NCBI RefSeq assembly: GCF_028288465.1
Contig: NZ_JAQBNR010000015.1
Span: 248,001 to 312,000 of the forward strand
Direction of reading: 5' to 3'
DNA: 64,000 nt
Origin: Ferruginibacter sp.
Lineage (GTDB): Bacteria; Bacteroidota; Bacteroidia; Chitinophagales; Chitinophagaceae
This document shows, piece by piece, positions 19,927 to 30,184 of this stretch (position 1 is its first letter; each line of letters starts with the position of its first letter). The position numbers and the translations under genes were made by a program. The notes beneath the pieces are model-generated. The model saw only the letters and a program-made list of their open reading frames with translations, searched no databases and was not told where the DNA came from.

Positions 19927-21023
19927 ACTGCTGTAAACGAAAATTAATATTTGTTTCCGTAAGCATGACAGATAATTTGTGGCGTTTGTACTACCGTTGG
20001 TGATTATATATTAACCAAAAATTTCACCTTATGGCTTTGTTGATTCGTCTGGATGTACAATATATTCGCTGGTTAGATAATAGTCGTTGCCCATGATGAA
20101 GCGGTTTCACCTTGTTAACAAAAAGCCAGTTAAATTCTTCCTTTGACATGTCAATTCATTAAAAGACATTCGTATATGCCTGCACTTAAATGGATACTCA
20201 TAAGGTAGGTATAAAAATAAAAATATTTTTTGATTTAAAAACCCGGCCAGCGATACTTCCAGCGGATCTATTGCATGAAAATATCCAGACGATTTGGTTT
20301 GAATTAAGGTAATTTCACTTTGTACATTCGGAATTACACGCATAGCCGGTACGTTGAGCTGGTAAAATGAATTTGAGTGCAGAACAGATAATTTGCCAGA
20401 TTGCAGCAGGTCATTCCACCAGCCATCTCAGGCAGAAAACATGACATTAATAAAAACCTTGATTACCGGCGTGTACAACTGCGGTTGATGAATCGTTTTG
20501 GCAAATGCCAGCGCAACCCCAAAGCCCCGGTTATTTGTGTTCCTCATCATTCATAAATATTATAAATAGTTTAAACAGGCCGGCGTATCAATTGGCCTAA
20601 CCGGGCCTTTGAACCGCTACTGCTTCAGATTTAATGTTTCGGTGGTTAATATTTTGTGTCCATTGAATTGTAGATATCCTTTTATAGCAATTATTTTTTC
20701 ATACAGTGCGAGGGGTCTGTACTACTACCAGGTCTAATCTCAGTTGAGATAAGCCAGGAATACTTATATTCATATTGATGAGTTTTACCGTTTACTTAAT
20801 TATAACTACCCAATTTTACCTTTTAACAAACATGCCATTTCCTTTAACACATATTTGATAGCAGGGAGGTCAAAAATTGTAAAAAAATTATCAGTCCTAT
20901 GAGTAGTTATCGTTCGCTGTGGCTGAAATTTTTCCCGGAAGGTTTTACTGCTAAAGAATGCATAATGGCAGTTGAGAGACCGGCATGGACAAGAAAAAGA
21001 GTTGACTGCCCAAATCAAAAAGG
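19927..21023. other. Gene-poor region after the SDR gene
   Basis: About 1.1 kb without a gene I can support. The minus-strand open frames at 20107-20343 and 20806-21018 have no family signature. The stretch is AT-rich and may hold decayed sequence. Confidence 0.45.
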
Positions 21024-21058
21024 GAGGCCGGATAGAAATCCAGCCTCGTTATTTTTTT
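21024..21058 (+). terminator. Stem-loop with T-run, orphan terminator
   Basis: GAGGCCGGA / TCCAGCCTC (one mismatch) with a 6-nt loop, followed by GTTATTTTTTTT. It looks like a plus-strand intrinsic terminator, although no intact gene ends just before it. It may mark the end of a decayed gene. Confidence 0.45.
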
Positions 21059-21404
21059 TATTCCTATGAGATCCACTGTTATAGAGATAAAATATGTGCC
21101 AGAAATTTATGTTCGTTAACTGTAGAAAGATACTGCTGGTAAATTAAAAGCTTACTTGGATTTTGCGGTATTTTATCGTAAAAAAAGACAGTTGCAAGAT
21201 TTATTGTACAGGAAAAGCAATTTGGTCAATAAGACCGTTTTTCCTTTCTTTTGCCATACTAAATGCATCCAGTCAATTCCGCAACCAGTAAGGAAAAGCA
21301 TACCAGAAGAAGCTGAAAAAATAGAATCGCTGTTTAAAATGACATGGTTAATTTTTAAGCGGGTAACTTCAGCTGATAAGATAGAAAACATGTAATTTTA
21401 AGCG

Positions 21405-22250
21405 ATGCAAAAAGTCAAAAATATAGTGCTTGGTAAGCAGGGAAATTATCCGGTAACGCTGGATATTTTTTTCAAAGAGGATGCGGTACAAAAGCCGGTA
21501 GTGATTTATGCACACGGGTTTAACGGCTTTAAAGACTGGGGTAATTTTGACCTTATTGCGGAAGAATTTGCGAGGCGGGGATTTGTTTTTGTAAAGTTTA
21601 ATTTCTCTCACAATGGAACCACGCCGGAGCAACCCGAAGTGTTTGCAGATTTGGAAGCATTCGGAAATAATAATTACTCAAGAGAGTTGAAGGATTTAAC
21701 GGATGTGATTGACTGGACGTGCAGCAAAGGCAACCCTTACCGGCAGGCTATCGACAGCAGCCGTGTTTATTTAATAGGGCATAGCATGGGTGGCGGCATC
21801 GCCATTCTGCAGGCAGCAAAGGATGAACGTATTAAAAAGTTGGTTACCTGGGCGTCCGTCAGCGAGTGTAAAACACCATGGGGCAACTGGCCCCTCCAGC
21901 AAATGACAGCATGGGAGCAAAGCGGTGTGCAATACTACACCAACAGCCGTACAAAACAGCAAATGCCCTTGTATTACCAGTTGTATCTGGATTACTGCAA
22001 CAATATGGAGGCACTGGATATCAGCAAAGCCATGCAGCACCTGGCCATCCCTGTATTGATTTGTCATGGAACAGCCGATACAGCAGTGCCCATTGAAAAT
22101 GCCATGATGTTAAAAAGCTGGCAACCTGCAGCGCAGTTGTTTACGGTGGATGCCGATCATGTATTTGGCAGAAAACATCCCTGGACGGAGCAGCAATTGC
22201 CGGCGGCGATGGAAGCAGTTGTAAATGCCAGCCTGCAATTTTTATTATAG
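21405..22250 (+). CDS. Alpha/beta hydrolase (serine esterase/dienelactone-hydrolase-like)
   Basis: This 281-aa alpha/beta-hydrolase has the nucleophile elbow GHSMGG (S127), an oxyanion-hole HGFNGFKDW near residue 38, a late acid Asp in CHGTADTAVP and a catalytic His in DADHVFGRKHPW. There is no signal peptide, so it is cytoplasmic. Such enzymes hydrolyse esters or lactones. It is the first gene of a run of nine plus-strand genes for sugar and sugar-acid catabolism, so a de-esterifying or lactone-opening role is possible, but the substrate cannot be read. The gap to the next gene is about 120 bp. Confidence 0.88.
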   Translation: MQKVKNIVLGKQGNYPVTLDIFFKEDAVQKPVVIYAHGFNGFKDWGNFDLIAEEFARRGFVFVKFNFSHNGTTPEQPEVFADLEAFGNNNYSRELKDLTDVIDWTCSKGNPYRQAIDSSRVYLIGHSMGGGIAILQAAKDERIKKLVTWASVSECKTPWGNWPLQQMTAWEQSGVQYYTNSRTKQQMPLYYQLYLDYCNNMEALDISKAMQHLAIPVLICHGTADTAVPIENAMMLKSWQPAAQLFTVDADHVFGRKHPWTEQQLPAAMEAVVNASLQFLL

Positions 22251-22370
22251 TTGGCGCTGCCTTCAACAAGTGAAAATGATGACAGTGGAAAATTGCTTTT
22301 GAAAGATGAAAAGCAGCAGGTATAAAGGGTTAAATGTTGAATAGATTGCTTACCAGATAAATTGAAAACG

Positions 22371-23093
22371 ATGATTGCGAAGTTTACCAATTACCAGGAA
22401 TTGTCTGCTTTTGGTGCAGATAAAATTATACAGCTCGTACAGCAAAAGCCCGATGCTGTGCTGTGCCTGGCCGGTGGCGATACGCCCGCGCTAACCTACG
22501 ATAGGGTAGTAGCGAAAGCACAGGAAGCAGGAGTCGATTTTTCAGGCGTTATCTTTATTGGCCTGGATGAATGGGTGGGCATTCAGCCGGCAACGCCGGG
22601 CAGCTGCTACCACTTTTTGCAGCAAAAAATATTTGGGCCGCTCCATATACAAAAAGATAAAATTTATTTTTTTGATGCCATGGCAAATGATCTGAAAGCA
22701 GAGTGTAACCGTATTGACCTGGCTATTGAACAACATGGCGGCCTTGATCTTGCCCTTGTTGGTATTGGAATGAATGGGCACATAGGTTTTAATGAACCGG
22801 GTGTGGACGCAGCTTTGAATGCACATGTAGTTGAGCTGGATGAAGTAACCACGGCGGTAGGTCAAAAGTATTTTACATCCGGCGCTGCATTGGCAAAGGG
22901 CATCACCCTGGGGATGACGCAGATTATGTCTGCAAGAGAAGTAGTATTGGTAGCCAGCGGGCCAAAGAAGGCAGCCATTATCCGCGAAGCCATACAAGGC
23001 AGGATAACCAATACCATTCCGGCAAGCCTGTTGATGGCTCATCCCCGTGTATCCATTTTATTGGATGCTGCGGCAGCCGCAGAGTTGGATTGA
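22371..23093 (+). CDS. Glucosamine-6-phosphate deaminase/isomerase-like protein
   Basis: The 240-aa protein of the NagB/6-phosphogluconolactonase superfamily has LAGGDTP phosphate-binding loop residues, GLDEWVG with D66 and GIGMNGHIGFNEPG with N135, H137 and E142. The general-base Asp of E. coli NagB (D141) is Asn here, as in monomeric Gram-positive-type NagB, so this need not mean loss of activity. The family opens amino-sugar phosphates to ketose phosphates plus ammonia. I start at the ATG at 22371, not the in-frame TTG 9 bp upstream. Its place before KDG kinase hints at a 6-phospho-sugar isomerase step, but this is inference. Confidence 0.85.
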   Translation: MIAKFTNYQELSAFGADKIIQLVQQKPDAVLCLAGGDTPALTYDRVVAKAQEAGVDFSGVIFIGLDEWVGIQPATPGSCYHFLQQKIFGPLHIQKDKIYFFDAMANDLKAECNRIDLAIEQHGGLDLALVGIGMNGHIGFNEPGVDAALNAHVVELDEVTTAVGQKYFTSGAALAKGITLGMTQIMSAREVVLVASGPKKAAIIREAIQGRITNTIPASLLMAHPRVSILLDAAAAAELD

Positions 23094-23257
23094 TGCAGGC
23101 AGAGCGGCAATTGTTTGGTGTGCGGGCTGCCACTAATTGAGTGCAAACAAGTTTTATTTTGTTACTTTTATTTTTCATGCGAAGAACAATTTGGAATGTA
23201 TTTTTATAACCTGTTTTAATACAGGGATATTTTTTCAACTAACTAACAGGTAATTTC

Positions 23258-24274
23258 TTGAAAAAAAAAGTGTTGTGTTTTGGTGAGTTGCTCATGCGGT
23301 TTTCACCTGTACTGGAGGGGGAATGGATACGGCAGCAATCCATCCCGGTTTTTATCGGCGGGGCTGAATTAAATGCCGCCAATGCGCTTGCCCTTTGGGA
23401 TATGCCGGTTAAGTATTGTACAGCGCTGCCGGATAATTATTTGAGCCGGGACATTATGGCTTCGCTGAACACCAACAAAATCGACACATCTTCTATACAG
23501 TTTGCTGGTAACAGAATCGGTGGCTATTATTTACCGCAGGGTGCCGATTTAAAAAATGCCGGCGTAATCTATGACCGGGCTCATTCCTCTTTTGCTGAAT
23601 TAAAAACGGGTATGATTGACTGGGATAAAGTGCTGGATGATGTTGAATGGTTTCATTTCAGCGCCATCTGCCCCGCTTTATCTGCTGATGTAGCGTTGGT
23701 TTGTAAAGAAGCCCTGGAAGCCTGCGCAGGAAAAAAGATACTCATTTCTGTTGACCTTAATTACCGCTCAAAGCTTTGGCAATTTGGTAAGCAGCCGATT
23801 GAAATAATGCCTTCGCTGGTACAGTACTGCCACCTGGTAATGGGCAATATCTGGGCTGCTGAAACCATGCTGGGTATTGGCTTTGAGGAAGATGTTGCAA
23901 CAATAAACCAGCAGGAAAATTATCTTCGCCAAAGTAACATTACTTCCCAAAAAATATTGCAGCAATACCCCGTTTGTAAAAGCGTAGCCAATACATTTCG
24001 CTTTGGTGACGAGGCATTGAAATACTATACCACGTTGTACCACCAGCAACAATTATATGTATCATCAACCTATAGCACCAGCTTTATAAAAGATAAGGTA
24101 GGCAGCGGTGACTGTTTTATGGCAGGTTTGATTTATGGTTTTTATAACGGCTTGCCGCCGCAGCAAACAGTAGCCTATGCTACCGCAGCTGCTTTTCAAA
24201 AATTATTTATAACAGGCGATGCTACCAATAAAACAGCAGCCGAAGTATACGCATTTATACCAACACATGACTAA
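23258..24274 (+). CDS. kdgK: PfkB-family sugar kinase, 2-dehydro-3-deoxygluconokinase
   Basis: It phosphorylates 2-keto-3-deoxygluconate (KDG) to KDPG using ATP. The 338-aa ribokinase-fold protein has the N-terminal GELLMRF strand, the GGAELNAANAL substrate-binding motif and the C-terminal GSGDCFMAG anion hole with catalytic Asp. The first conserved strand starts at the sixth codon, so a TTG start at 23258 is needed; the first ATG would delete the substrate-binding strand. The stop overlaps the aldolase start by 8 bp, meaning translational coupling, and the two genes complete the last steps of an Entner-Doudoroff-type route. KDG identity is inferred from this pairing. Confidence 0.9.
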   Translation: MKKKVLCFGELLMRFSPVLEGEWIRQQSIPVFIGGAELNAANALALWDMPVKYCTALPDNYLSRDIMASLNTNKIDTSSIQFAGNRIGGYYLPQGADLKNAGVIYDRAHSSFAELKTGMIDWDKVLDDVEWFHFSAICPALSADVALVCKEALEACAGKKILISVDLNYRSKLWQFGKQPIEIMPSLVQYCHLVMGNIWAAETMLGIGFEEDVATINQQENYLRQSNITSQKILQQYPVCKSVANTFRFGDEALKYYTTLYHQQQLYVSSTYSTSFIKDKVGSGDCFMAGLIYGFYNGLPPQQTVAYATAAAFQKLFITGDATNKTAAEVYAFIPTHD

Positions 24275-24941
24275 AAAAGAAAGCATACAGCAGCTGGTTA
24301 CACAACAGGGGATATTGCCATTATATTATCACGACAGCAGCGAAATAAGCATCGCGGTTTTAAAGGCATTGTTTGATGCCGGCATACGTGCAGTAGAATA
24401 TACTAACCGCGGTGACAATGCCTTAGATAATTTTAAGTTGTTAATTGAAGCGATTGATAAAGATATGTCCGGCATGCAGCTGGGTATTGGAACAATCAAA
24501 ACAACGGCTTCGGCAAAAGCATTTATTGAAGCCGGGGCAGCTTTTATCGTGTGCCCGCTTATTGACCCTGCGGTAGGGGCAGTTGTACACGATGCAGGAC
24601 TGGCATGGATGCCGGGTTGCATGACCACAACAGAAATACATGCAGCTGAAGTAAATGGAGCTACGCTGGTAAAAATATTTCCCGGCAGCGTGGTAGGGCC
24701 GGGCTATATTTCAGCTATACGCGAAATATTTCCTAACCTCTCTTTTATGCCCACAGGTGGTGTGGATACCACGGCAGAAAATTTATCGGCCTGGTTTAAA
24801 AACGGCGTGTGTGCGGTAGGGCTAGGAAGCAAACTCATCACCAAAAAATTGATGGAAGAAAAAGACTTTGCTGAGTTAACCAGCCAAACGGCCATTGTTT
24901 TGCAACTGGTAAAAAACATAAAAGATCAGCAGCGAAAATAA
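24267..24941 (+). CDS. eda: KDPG/4-hydroxy-2-oxoglutarate aldolase
   Basis: A class I aldolase of 224 aa that splits 2-keto-3-deoxy-6-phosphogluconate into pyruvate and glyceraldehyde 3-phosphate. The Schiff-base lysine K136 is in LVKIFPG and the general acid/base Glu45 is in AVEYTNRG. GIGTIK, WMPGCMTTTE and FMPTGGVD correspond to the other family blocks. The real start is the ATG at 24267, which overlaps the kinase stop; a longer upstream frame exists but is not needed. Tight coupling with kdgK is typical for hexuronate or aldonate breakdown. Confidence 0.93.
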   Translation: MTKKESIQQLVTQQGILPLYYHDSSEISIAVLKALFDAGIRAVEYTNRGDNALDNFKLLIEAIDKDMSGMQLGIGTIKTTASAKAFIEAGAAFIVCPLIDPAVGAVVHDAGLAWMPGCMTTTEIHAAEVNGATLVKIFPGSVVGPGYISAIREIFPNLSFMPTGGVDTTAENLSAWFKNGVCAVGLGSKLITKKLMEEKDFAELTSQTAIVLQLVKNIKDQQRK

Positions 24942-24970
24942 TAACGCTATCAACAAAACTAGAACGGTTT

Positions 24971-26269
24971 ATGAAACAGCCTGCCGGAAATTATCGCTGG
25001 ACGATCTGCTCCTTGATTTTCTTTGCCACTACCATTAATTATCTCGACAGGGCGGTAATCAGCCTGCTGAAATCTGATCTTACTAAAGAATTTCACTGGA
25101 CGGAATCGGACTACTCCAACATTGTAATTGCTTTTCAGTTAGCGTATGCACTGGGTATGCTGATGGCAGGACGGTTTATTGATAAGGCAGGCACTAAAAG
25201 CGGTTACGCATTGTACACTTTTTTATGGAGCCTTGCTGCGGCAGCGCATGCGCTGGTGACCAGCACAGTCGGGTTCGGTGTTGCCCGTGCTTTTTTAGGC
25301 ATCAGTGAATCCGGTAATTTTCCGGCTGCTATTAAAACGGTGGCGGAATGGTTTCCCAAAAAGGAGCGGGCTTTTGCTACAGGTATTTTTAATTCAGGAG
25401 CCAATATCGGCGCCATCGTAGCGCCGCTCACCGTGCCGTTTATAGCGGCAACCATGGGGTGGAAATGGGCATTTATTATAACCGGCTCCATTGGTTTTAT
25501 ATGGCTGGTATTGTGGTATTATTTTTATGAAACACCAGCCAGGCAGCATCGCTTGTCAAAAGAAGAATTTGATTATATCCACAGCGATACTGTATCTGAT
25601 AATGAACAGGCGATGGTGGATGAAAAAACTTCCTGGATAAAATTATTGGGCTATAAACAAACCTGGGCCGTTGCCCTTGGTAAATTTTTAACCGATCCTG
25701 TATGGTGGTTTTATCTTTTCTGGCTGCCGGCTTTTTTAAAAGAGCAGTACCATATGGAAGGTACAGCTGTGGCCTTACCTGTGTCACTTGTGTATTCGCT
25801 GTCTGCTGTGGGTAGTATTTTTGGCGGCTGGTTACCGATGAACCTCATAAAGCGAAACTGGCCTGTTTTTAAAGCCCGTAAAATGGCGATGTTGCTGTAT
25901 GCGCTGTGTGCTTTGCCCGTTGTATTTTCCCAATGGCTGGGGCATTTTGATAAGTGGTATGCGGTGATCATTATCGGCATTGCAGCCGGCGCCCATGCTG
26001 CCTGGAGTGCGAATATATATACTACCGTAAGCGATATGTTTCCTAAAAAAATGGTGGGGTCTGTTACCGGTATTGGTGGTATGGCGGGCGCTGCAGGCGG
26101 TATTTTGATTGCCTGGCTCGCCGGACAATTATTTGATCACTTTAAGGCAGCGGGGCATATTGAAACTGGCTATTATATTATGTTTATTATTTGCGGACTG
26201 GCTTACGTACTTGCCTGGGGCATTATGCATTTGCTGGTGCCGAAGTTTAAGCATATCAGCGACGAATAA
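24971..26269 (+). CDS. MFS hexuronate/anion:cation symporter (ExuT-like)
   Basis: The 432-aa twelve-helix transporter of the anion:cation symporter branch of the major facilitator superfamily has an early INYLDRAVISLL motif and GRFIDKAGTKSGY in the loop between helices 2 and 3. It also has the GISESGNFPAAIK signature shared by ExuT/GarP-type permeases. It follows the kdgK-eda pair by 29 bp, so it probably imports the hexuronate, hexonate or KDG that feeds them. Location is the inner membrane. The specific substrate among acidic sugars cannot be told from sequence. Confidence 0.9.
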   Translation: MKQPAGNYRWTICSLIFFATTINYLDRAVISLLKSDLTKEFHWTESDYSNIVIAFQLAYALGMLMAGRFIDKAGTKSGYALYTFLWSLAAAAHALVTSTVGFGVARAFLGISESGNFPAAIKTVAEWFPKKERAFATGIFNSGANIGAIVAPLTVPFIAATMGWKWAFIITGSIGFIWLVLWYYFYETPARQHRLSKEEFDYIHSDTVSDNEQAMVDEKTSWIKLLGYKQTWAVALGKFLTDPVWWFYLFWLPAFLKEQYHMEGTAVALPVSLVYSLSAVGSIFGGWLPMNLIKRNWPVFKARKMAMLLYALCALPVVFSQWLGHFDKWYAVIIIGIAAGAHAAWSANIYTTVSDMFPKKMVGSVTGIGGMAGAAGGILIAWLAGQLFDHFKAAGHIETGYYIMFIICGLAYVLAWGIMHLLVPKFKHISDE

Positions 26270-26285
26270 ATGCGCTCCCTTACAG

Positions 26286-26303
26286 GCCCGGCAATTACCG
26301 GGC
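26286..26303 (+). terminator. Weak stem-loop after the permease gene
   Basis: GCCCGG/CCGGGC with a 6-nt loop, 17 bp after the permease stop, followed only by CTATTTG. It may attenuate rather than end transcription before the downstream genes. Confidence 0.35.
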
Positions 26304-26502
26304 TATTTGTATTGCCTTTGATAAAGGTAAAATAGTACCAGTAAAAATTCCTTTAGTGGAAATGGGGAATTGTTTAATGGTATAAATTGAGGAATTATTG
26401 TATGCATGGATTGTATACCATTTGTCAACCGGCCATATGTTTTCTGTAGCACAACAATACAGCGTTCCGGTAAAGCGAATCAAATTAAATAAAGCTTGCA
26501 AT

Positions 26503-27735
26503 ATGAAAAATTACCTGTTTTTTTACCCCTGTTTGTTACTGGGTGCTGCCGGGTGTAATCCTGCCTCCAATAATACGGAAGCGGCTGCAGTAAAAGATTC
26601 CGCAGCCAAAGGCACCTACGCTTATGACGCTGCCTTTTTAAAAAAGCACACAGCCAAAGTGATTGAATTAACCAGCGGAGACAGTTCGGCGAAAGTGCTG
26701 TTATCAGCCGATTACCAGGGACGGGTAATGACCAGTACCGCCCTGGGAGATGACGGTAACAGTTTTGGCTGGTTGAATTATGACTTGATTTCGGCGCCTG
26801 AAAAAAAGAAACAGTTTAACCCCGTTGGGGGTGAAGAACGTTTTTGGATGGGACCTGAAGGCGGCCAGTATTCCTTGTATTTTAAAGGTGGTGATTCTTT
26901 TAATATAGCGCACTGGCAGGTGCCTTCCGTTATTGATACTGATAGTTATGACGTAACAAAGTCGGATAAATCGATGGCGGTATTTTCAAAAAAAGCCAGC
27001 ATAAAAAATTATAGCGGAACCAGCTTTGAGATTGCCATTGAAAGAACTGTAAGCCTGCTTGGTAAAGATCAGCTTAGTCAAAGACTAAATATTTCCATTC
27101 CTGCGGATGTTCATGTTGTTGGATTTGAAACCAGCAATAAAATAACCAATACCGGCAGCAATGACTGGACGAAAGATAAAGGATTAGTATCTGTTTGGCT
27201 GCTTGGTATGTTTACACCTTCCTCCGAAACAACGGTCATTATTCCCTTTCATGGCATTCCCAACGCCAGGAGTTTTATTACGGATAATTATTTTGGTGAT
27301 ATTCCAAAAGAGCGCTTGCAGGTGGCTGACAGCGTATTGTATTTTACCTGCGATGGAAAGCTGCGCAGCAAGATAGGCTTATCGCCATTGATTGCGAAAC
27401 CAATCGCCGCCAGTTTTGATTTTAAAAAAAATGTGCTGACCATCATTATACCCCAGGTGAATAAAGACGCTGCATACGTAAACAGCAAATGGGAGATGCA
27501 AAAAGAACCATATAAGGGAGATGTTATTAATTCTTACAACGATGGTCCCTTGGCGGACGGAACCCAGATGGGACCTTTTTACGAGGTAGAATCTTCTTCG
27601 CCCGCACTGGAATTAAAAAAGGGTACCACCGGGGAATACAAACAAACTACCTGTCATTTTGAGGGTAGTTACGCAACATTGCAAACCCTGGCCAAACAAC
27701 TGCTGGGTGTAGATCTTAACACCATCAAAAAATAA
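26503..27735 (+). CDS. Putative lipoprotein of the sugar cluster (DUF6786-like)
   Basis: I place the start at the ATG at 26503, which begins a lipoprotein signal (MKNYLFFYPCLLLGAAGC); the frame extends further upstream but that part has no signal character. The mature protein of about 410 aa has a beta-rich mutarotase-like composition: LLSADYQGRVMTSTALG, FGWLNYDL and GGEERFWMGPEGG. I recall such proteins being labelled DUF6786, but I cannot confirm that here. The segments resemble galactose-mutarotase-fold proteins that bind sugars. It lies 6 bp before the FAH-family gene, so it is in the same operon and likely acts on or binds the same sugar in the periplasm. Confidence 0.78.
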   Translation: MKNYLFFYPCLLLGAAGCNPASNNTEAAAVKDSAAKGTYAYDAAFLKKHTAKVIELTSGDSSAKVLLSADYQGRVMTSTALGDDGNSFGWLNYDLISAPEKKKQFNPVGGEERFWMGPEGGQYSLYFKGGDSFNIAHWQVPSVIDTDSYDVTKSDKSMAVFSKKASIKNYSGTSFEIAIERTVSLLGKDQLSQRLNISIPADVHVVGFETSNKITNTGSNDWTKDKGLVSVWLLGMFTPSSETTVIIPFHGIPNARSFITDNYFGDIPKERLQVADSVLYFTCDGKLRSKIGLSPLIAKPIAASFDFKKNVLTIIIPQVNKDAAYVNSKWEMQKEPYKGDVINSYNDGPLADGTQMGPFYEVESSSPALELKKGTTGEYKQTTCHFEGSYATLQTLAKQLLGVDLNTIKK

Positions 27736-27741
27736 ACATAC

Positions 27742-28590
27742 ATGCATTTATACAAAACTTCCAAGGGAATTATCCTTCAACTGCAGGATAATTATTTTTT
27801 ATTAAAAGATGACTGGGATCTGTTGATTAACCAGCAAAACTTATACAGTCATTTGTTACAGTTGTCAGCCAGTGCTGAAGCGATGACACATGAAGATGCA
27901 GCCAATAATATTAAAGAAAATATTTTGCCACCCATTGGCAGCCAGGAAGTTTGGGCGGCCGGTGTTACCTACCTGCGTAGCCGGGATGCGAGGATGGAAG
28001 AATCTGAAGATACCGGTGCCGCGGATTGTTACCAGCGGGTGTATGAGGCAGAAAGACCGGAATTGTTTTTTAAGTCTTTGCCACACCGTGTTTCAGGCCA
28101 CGGACAACTGGTAAATATCAGGAAAGATTCCAAATGGGATGTGCCCGAACCCGAGCTGGCTTTGTATATCAATTCCCTGGGAACAATACAGGCGTATACC
28201 ATTGGCAACGACATGAGTTCAAGAAGCATTGAAGGCGAAAACCCACTGTACCTGCCACAGGCAAAAATGTACGAAAGAAGTGCTGCGCTTGGTCCTTGTT
28301 TGCTGGTGATCAATGAACCTATTGCCATGACCACTTCTATAGCAATTACCATTCACCGCAACGGCGAAAAAATGTTTGATGATGCCACTACACTGGCCAA
28401 TCTGAAACGGTCGTTGCCTGAACTGGCGGGCTGGTTATATAAAGAAATGGATTTTGAACACGGGGCTTTTTTAATGACCGGCACCTGCGTAGTACCGCCG
28501 AATGATTTTACGCTGCAGGCCGGAGATGTAGTAAACATCAGCATTTCAGGTATTGGTACAATGACCAACACCATTGCACTGAAGCAGTAG
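27742..28590 (+). CDS. FAH-family enzyme, 2-keto-3-deoxy-pentonate dehydratase-like
   Basis: The 282-aa fumarylacetoacetate-hydrolase-fold protein has [36 protein letters not shown] (metal-binding Glu pair) and [20 protein letters not shown]. These blocks match the branch that contains 2-keto-3-deoxy-D-arabinonate dehydratase (KdaD) of oxidative pentose pathways, more than the acylpyruvase branch. A divalent metal is expected at E/E/D. It is tightly placed after the periplasmic lipoprotein gene and before a FucP-type permease. It would turn 2-keto-3-deoxy-pentonate into 2-ketoglutarate semialdehyde, but a related hydrolase or dehydratase on another 2-keto-3-deoxy acid is possible. Confidence 0.85.
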   Translation: MHLYKTSKGIILQLQDNYFLLKDDWDLLINQQNLYSHLLQLSASAEAMTHEDAANNIKENILPPIGSQEVWAAGVTYLRSRDARMEESEDTGAADCYQRVYEAERPELFFKSLPHRVSGHGQLVNIRKDSKWDVPEPELALYINSLGTIQAYTIGNDMSSRSIEGENPLYLPQAKMYERSAALGPCLLVINEPIAMTTSIAITIHRNGEKMFDDATTLANLKRSLPELAGWLYKEMDFEHGAFLMTGTCVVPPNDFTLQAGDVVNISISGIGTMTNTIALKQ

Positions 28591-28701
28591 AACTATTTTA
28601 ACCAAAACATCCATTATTTTTAAAAGCGATTTTTATCATTAGCAGTACTGTATATTTATAAACAAAATTACCAGGGTTTACAAACATCTTTAACGATCAC
28701 T

Positions 28702-29991
28702 ATGCCGAATCAACAACCGCAAGCCGCAAGCTATAAGGTAGCTTTTGCTTTAATTACGAGCCTGTTTTTTTTATGGGCTTTTTTACACAATATCAATCCC
28801 ATTTTAATTCCGCATTTAAAAAAGGCCTGCCAGTTGTCAGATTTGCAATCGTCGTTTATTGATACGGCTGTTTACCTGGGTTATTTTTTCGTGGCTTTAC
28901 CGGCAGGTTGGTTTATGCACAAATACGGTTATAAAAAGGGGATTCTTTTTGGTTTGTTGTTGTATGCAATTGGTGCGGCATTGTTTATTCCGGCTGCTTC
29001 CGCCCGCAGCTACGATTTTTTCCTGGTGGCGCTCTTTATCATCGCCAGTGGCGCTACGTTTTTAGAAACTGTAGCAAATCCATACATCACCAAACTGGGA
29101 GACAAAGCTTCTTCTGAACAACGGTTGAATTTTGCTCAATCCTTTAATGGGGTAGGTGCTTTTATAGCGCCCATTATTGGCGGTCAATTTATTCTTTCTG
29201 GTATTGAACATACACCGGAAGAACTGAAGCAATTCTCTCCGGAACAGCTTAATAACTACCTCACGTTCGAAGCAAGTGGAATTAAAGTACCCTATATGAT
29301 TATTGCAGGTGTGGTATTGCTGGTAGCATTGTTTTTTGTTTTTACCCGCCTGCCGGAAATTAAGGAAGAAGATGCGGAGGATGACGGACATGGACACAAG
29401 TCGTTTTCCTTAAGCGTATTTCGCCACAGCCATGTTACCTGGGCGGTGATTGCAGAATTTTTTTATGTAGGTGCACAGGTAGGCGTGGGTAGCTTTTTCA
29501 TTCGTTTTTCAAGATATACCATGGGCATGCCTGAAAAAGAAGCAGCCTATTACTGGGGCTTTATAGCCATGGTTGGTTTTATGCTCGGGCGTTTTGCAGG
29601 CACTTTTTTTATGCGTTATATAAAGCCCGCCAAATTACTGAGTTTGTATGCAGTTATAAACGTTATATTGCTTACGGTAGCTCTGTTGGCTTCAGGTAAA
29701 GTAGCAGCGTATTCGTTGCTGGCAGTGCCTTTCTTTATGTCTATAATGTTCCCTACCATTTTTGCGCTGGGTATAAAAGGGCTGGGCGAAGAAAGCAAAA
29801 TAGCTTCTTCATTCCTGGTGATGTCCATTGTTGGCGGCGCCTTTATTCCACCCATCATGGGCCAAATTTCTGATAAAACGGGCAGCATCCAGATGGCCTA
29901 TATTGTTCCGCTGGTTTGCTTTTTGTTCGTGTTGTATTTTGGCTGGAAGGGATATAAAATAATTGAACCTAAAAAGGCAATAGGGAATTGA
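28702..29991 (+). CDS. FucP-type sugar:proton MFS symporter
   Basis: The 429-aa permease of the fucose/galactose/glucose FucP branch has FLWAFLHNINPILIPHLK in helix 1, DTAVYLGYFFVALPAGW in helix 2 and LETVANPYITKLG in helix 4. It also has RLNFAQSFNGVGAFIAP in helix 5, and keeps the Asn/Glu positions used for sugar and proton coupling in E. coli FucP. E. coli FucP takes L-fucose, L-galactose and D-arabinose. Coming after a KdaD-like gene and before a GH172 enzyme, it may carry D-arabinose or a similar sugar. It has its own 110-bp upstream gap, so it may have its own promoter. Confidence 0.92.
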   Translation: MPNQQPQAASYKVAFALITSLFFLWAFLHNINPILIPHLKKACQLSDLQSSFIDTAVYLGYFFVALPAGWFMHKYGYKKGILFGLLLYAIGAALFIPAASARSYDFFLVALFIIASGATFLETVANPYITKLGDKASSEQRLNFAQSFNGVGAFIAPIIGGQFILSGIEHTPEELKQFSPEQLNNYLTFEASGIKVPYMIIAGVVLLVALFFVFTRLPEIKEEDAEDDGHGHKSFSLSVFRHSHVTWAVIAEFFYVGAQVGVGSFFIRFSRYTMGMPEKEAAYYWGFIAMVGFMLGRFAGTFFMRYIKPAKLLSLYAVINVILLTVALLASGKVAAYSLLAVPFFMSIMFPTIFALGIKGLGEESKIASSFLVMSIVGGAFIPPIMGQISDKTGSIQMAYIVPLVCFLFVLYFGWKGYKIIEPKKAIGN

Positions 29992-30184
29992 TTTGATAGA
30001 ACGGCGCTATATTCAATCAGCGTTGTATATTGAAGATGTTGGAAAGTTGAACTTAAGTGTTGCTGATCTAAAGCAACGCCTTCAATGATAGTGGTCAATA
30101 AATTAACAAAACCGGCATGCGGTTATATGGGTTAATAGCAATCGAACAGGTTCGTGCAATTTTATATATTTTAAACCAATCATC

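Noticed and set aside
20107..20343. 78-codon minus-strand frame after the SDR gene
   Set aside because: Some protein-like texture but no family and no neighbours; left as unassigned.
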